Below, piece after piece: positions 30,902-32,221 of a stretch of DNA of 32,221 nt. Numbering within the stretch: position 1 is the stretch's first letter; each line of letters opens with the position of its first letter. The stretch comes from Amycolatopsis echigonensis (lineage in GTDB: Bacteria > Actinomycetota > Actinomycetes > Mycobacteriales > Pseudonocardiaceae), in contig NZ_JACJHR010000089.1 in NCBI RefSeq assembly GCF_014174495.1, forward strand, positions 1 through 32,221, written 5' to 3'. A model generated the notes under the pieces. That model worked only from the letters and a program-made list of their open reading frames with translations, ran no database searches and was not told where the DNA came from. The position numbers were made by a program, and so were the translations under genes.

Positions 30902-31708
30902 TCACGCCGCCAAGGCCGTCGGCACACCCCTCGCCGCATCCCCAGCGCCCGCGTCGACCGGACCCCCTGCGACCTCGGCTTGGTACTCCTCGCGGACAGC
31001 CTTGACAAGCCGCCGCGCCCGAGTCGCGCCAATCCCAAGCCGTACACGAAGCGTGTCCGCGGAGATCGGCTTCTGGTGAGCAGCACGGTGCGCCGCGTCT
31101 TCTCGCCGTGCCTGCGCCAAGAGCGCTTCCGGTGTCCGCCCAACGACTGGTCGCTCGCCACCTTGCTGCGGGACGTCCTCGTCGAGTTCGGGCCCCGTCT
31201 CCGGCGCACCGTCATCCGAGTCCACAGGGACAGCCGGCTCAGGCCGATCGCCTTCGCGTGCGGCTGGCACATGACTCGTTGCGCCGATCGCCTGCAATAG
31301 GCCAGGGCCGACCTCCGACCAGCCGATCAGGAGGAGTGGCCCTACCGCGTCGAAGGCCGCCTTACCAAACTCGCCTGCGACCAGAGGCTCTGCCACGTTC
31401 AACGCGAGCGTGACCACGCTTGCGAAGATCAGCAGCCGACGAGCAGGCCGCAGCACCTCCGGGGATGCACCGGCGAGCGCCAGGTGCCGTGTGCCGAGCA
31501 GCAGCCCGAGGATCGAAAGATCAACAGCGGGAGCCACCAGTGGCGCGACCCAGGCGGGCACGCCGAGCCGGAGCGCAAGGTTGAGGACGTTGCCGAAGCC
31601 GAAGAGAAAAGTGAGGCCAACGACGATGCCCATGATCACGGTGACGGCTTGAACCACAGCAGCCCTCTCCGAGCCTGATCGCGTCGACACAACTGCACGC
31701 CTGGTCAT
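30902..31708 (-). CDS. DUF2637-like membrane protein with cytoplasmic HTH tail (268 aa)
   Basis: Four hydrophobic spans lie in residues 18-145 (VTVIMGIVVGLTFLFGFGNV; PLVAPAVDLSILGLLLGT; LLIFASVVTLALNVAEPLV; VGPLLLIGWSEVGPGLLQAI). This is the DUF2637 arrangement found in Spd-type spread proteins and other membrane proteins of actinomycete plasmids and integrative elements. An acidic linker (SDDGAPETGPELDEDVPQ) leads to a cytoplasmic HTH-like end (KPISADTLRVRLGIGATRAR, RLVKAVREEY). The ATG at 31708 overlaps the upstream stop (ATGA) and has aggtgg six bases before it. The fusion to a DNA-binding tail fits a role in replicon transfer or its control. Confidence 0.78.
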   Translation of the reverse strand: MTRRAVVSTRSGSERAAVVQAVTVIMGIVVGLTFLFGFGNVLNLALRLGVPAWVAPLVAPAVDLSILGLLLGTRHLALAGASPEVLRPARRLLIFASVVTLALNVAEPLVAGEFGKAAFDAVGPLLLIGWSEVGPGLLQAIGATSHVPAAREGDRPEPAVPVDSDDGAPETGPELDEDVPQQGGERPVVGRTPEALLAQARREDAAHRAAHQKPISADTLRVRLGIGATRARRLVKAVREEYQAEVAGGPVDAGAGDAARGVPTALAA

Positions 31709-32175
31709 CGAGCACCACCTGCTTCGACGCGCGGACGCCCGTGGGTGTCTCGGGTGGGGATGCCGCGTTCACGCAGCTTATTCAGCACGGTGGTGTGGTT
31801 GACGCCGAAGTGGTCGCCGACTCGCGCCAGGGACCAGCCGAGCTTGTAGAGGTGGATGGCGTCGTCGACCTGCTCAGGCGAGAGGCCGCGGCGGCGCATC
31901 GGCACGCCGTGCCGGTGGAGGATGTTGCTGACCGTCCGCCGCTCGATGCCGAACCGGTCACCGAGTTCGTACACCGTCGCGCCGGACCGGTAGTCAGTGA
32001 TCAACTGCTCGACTTGATCGGCACGGAGTTGCCGGGCCCGGCGAGGTCGGTCGCGCTTGATCACGGTCGGCTCGGGGGTATCGAGGCTGGGAAGCTTCTC
32101 GCGGAGCTCTTCCAGCGCCCTGACCTGGTCTTTTATGTTCGAGTAAGGTCCCCTAACCTCCACCGATTTAGTCAT
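31705..32175 (-). CDS. Double helix-turn-helix protein (156 aa)
   Basis: Two tandem HTH units of the recombinase/homeodomain-like kind: residues 51-96 (ADQVEQLITDYRSGATVYEL, GDRFGIERRTVSNILHRHGV) and 98-143 (LSPEQVDDAIHLYKLGWSLA, RVGDHFGVNHTTVLNKLRER). A basic linker precedes them (KRDRPRRARQLR) and a coiled helix starts the protein (IKDQVRALEELREKL). No catalytic Ser or Tyr recombinase domain is present, so it binds DNA only. ATG 32175 is preferred over GTG 32187, with a ggag site 11 bases upstream. It is coupled by a 4-base overlap to the DUF2637-like gene. Confidence 0.82.
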   Translation of the reverse strand: MTKSVEVRGPYSNIKDQVRALEELREKLPSLDTPEPTVIKRDRPRRARQLRADQVEQLITDYRSGATVYELGDRFGIERRTVSNILHRHGVPMRRRGLSPEQVDDAIHLYKLGWSLARVGDHFGVNHTTVLNKLRERGIPTRDTHGRPRVEAGGAR

Positions 32176-32221
32176 TGTGCGAACCACTCCGTTCGGGGCC
32201 GTTTCCGCTGGTAGGGCGGGG

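Noticed and set aside
1..32221. tRNA, rRNA or CRISPR array
   Set aside because: No T-loop signature with an acceptor stem, no rRNA-like stretch and no regularly spaced repeats were seen on either strand.

Overview
The window is very GC-rich, with short intergenic gaps, many 4-bp stop/start overlaps and frequent GTG starts. Gene types such as an RbpA homologue, an ANTAR antiterminator, a Methyltransf_19 protein, an NB-ARC/TPR protein and an FxLD-system methyltransferase domain point to an actinomycete, probably of the Pseudonocardiales. It reads as accessory DNA. There are many hypothetical genes, several broken genes, one small transposon with exact target duplications, and one large gene whose codon use differs sharply from its neighbours. 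No rRNA, tRNA or CRISPR array was found.

Region 1 (1-7.4 kb) is a stress block. A MerR-type regulator runs off the left edge. Divergent from it is a small gene behind a consensus promoter. Then come two hsp20 paralogues (1002, 4440), three small hypothetical proteins, a J-domain protein, a GAF-ANTAR regulator, and a tight redox operon (5156-7344: DUF2905 membrane protein, single-Cys peroxiredoxin, single-Cys glutaredoxin/mycoredoxin-like protein, zinc-finger thioredoxin, NTF2-like protein). The content recalls proteobacterial heat-resistance loci. A 20-bp hairpin precedes the redox operon.

Region 2 (7.4-11.3 kb) holds a DUF2267 gene, an orphan C-terminal piece of an FxLD-system methyltransferase, and a 907-residue fusion of a PD-(D/E)xK nuclease domain with a STAND NTPase (8604-11327). 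The fusion has an apparently foreign base composition and looks like a single-gene antiphage system.

Region 3 (11.6-19.1 kb) holds a HAD hydrolase, an XRE/TPR regulator, a pterin synthase (PTPS/QueD family), a Nudix protein with a degraded Nudix box, an inositol-monophosphatase-like enzyme and two hypothetical genes. The last of these is split by a 1588-bp transposon-like element (17442-19029) with 60-bp terminal inverted repeats and a 5-bp target duplication. Removing the element and one copy of the duplication restores a continuous 408-codon reading frame. The element carries one gene (zinc ribbon plus unidentified domain) and no transposase.

Region 4 (19.2-22.9 kb) is a leftward set: a SAM-dependent methyltransferase, an NB-ARC/TPR STAND protein and a small HTH protein, followed by an rbpA paralogue broken by one extra base.

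Region 5 (23.2-32.2 kb) is a likely defence or mobile island. It has two unknown genes, an HTH-tailed unknown protein divergent from a zinc-ribbon/small-protein pair, a DinG/XPD-like helicase fused to a C-terminal PD-(D/E)xK-like domain, a DUF6615-like nuclease, and a DUF2637-like membrane protein with a double-HTH protein, the last two typical of actinomycete conjugative elements.
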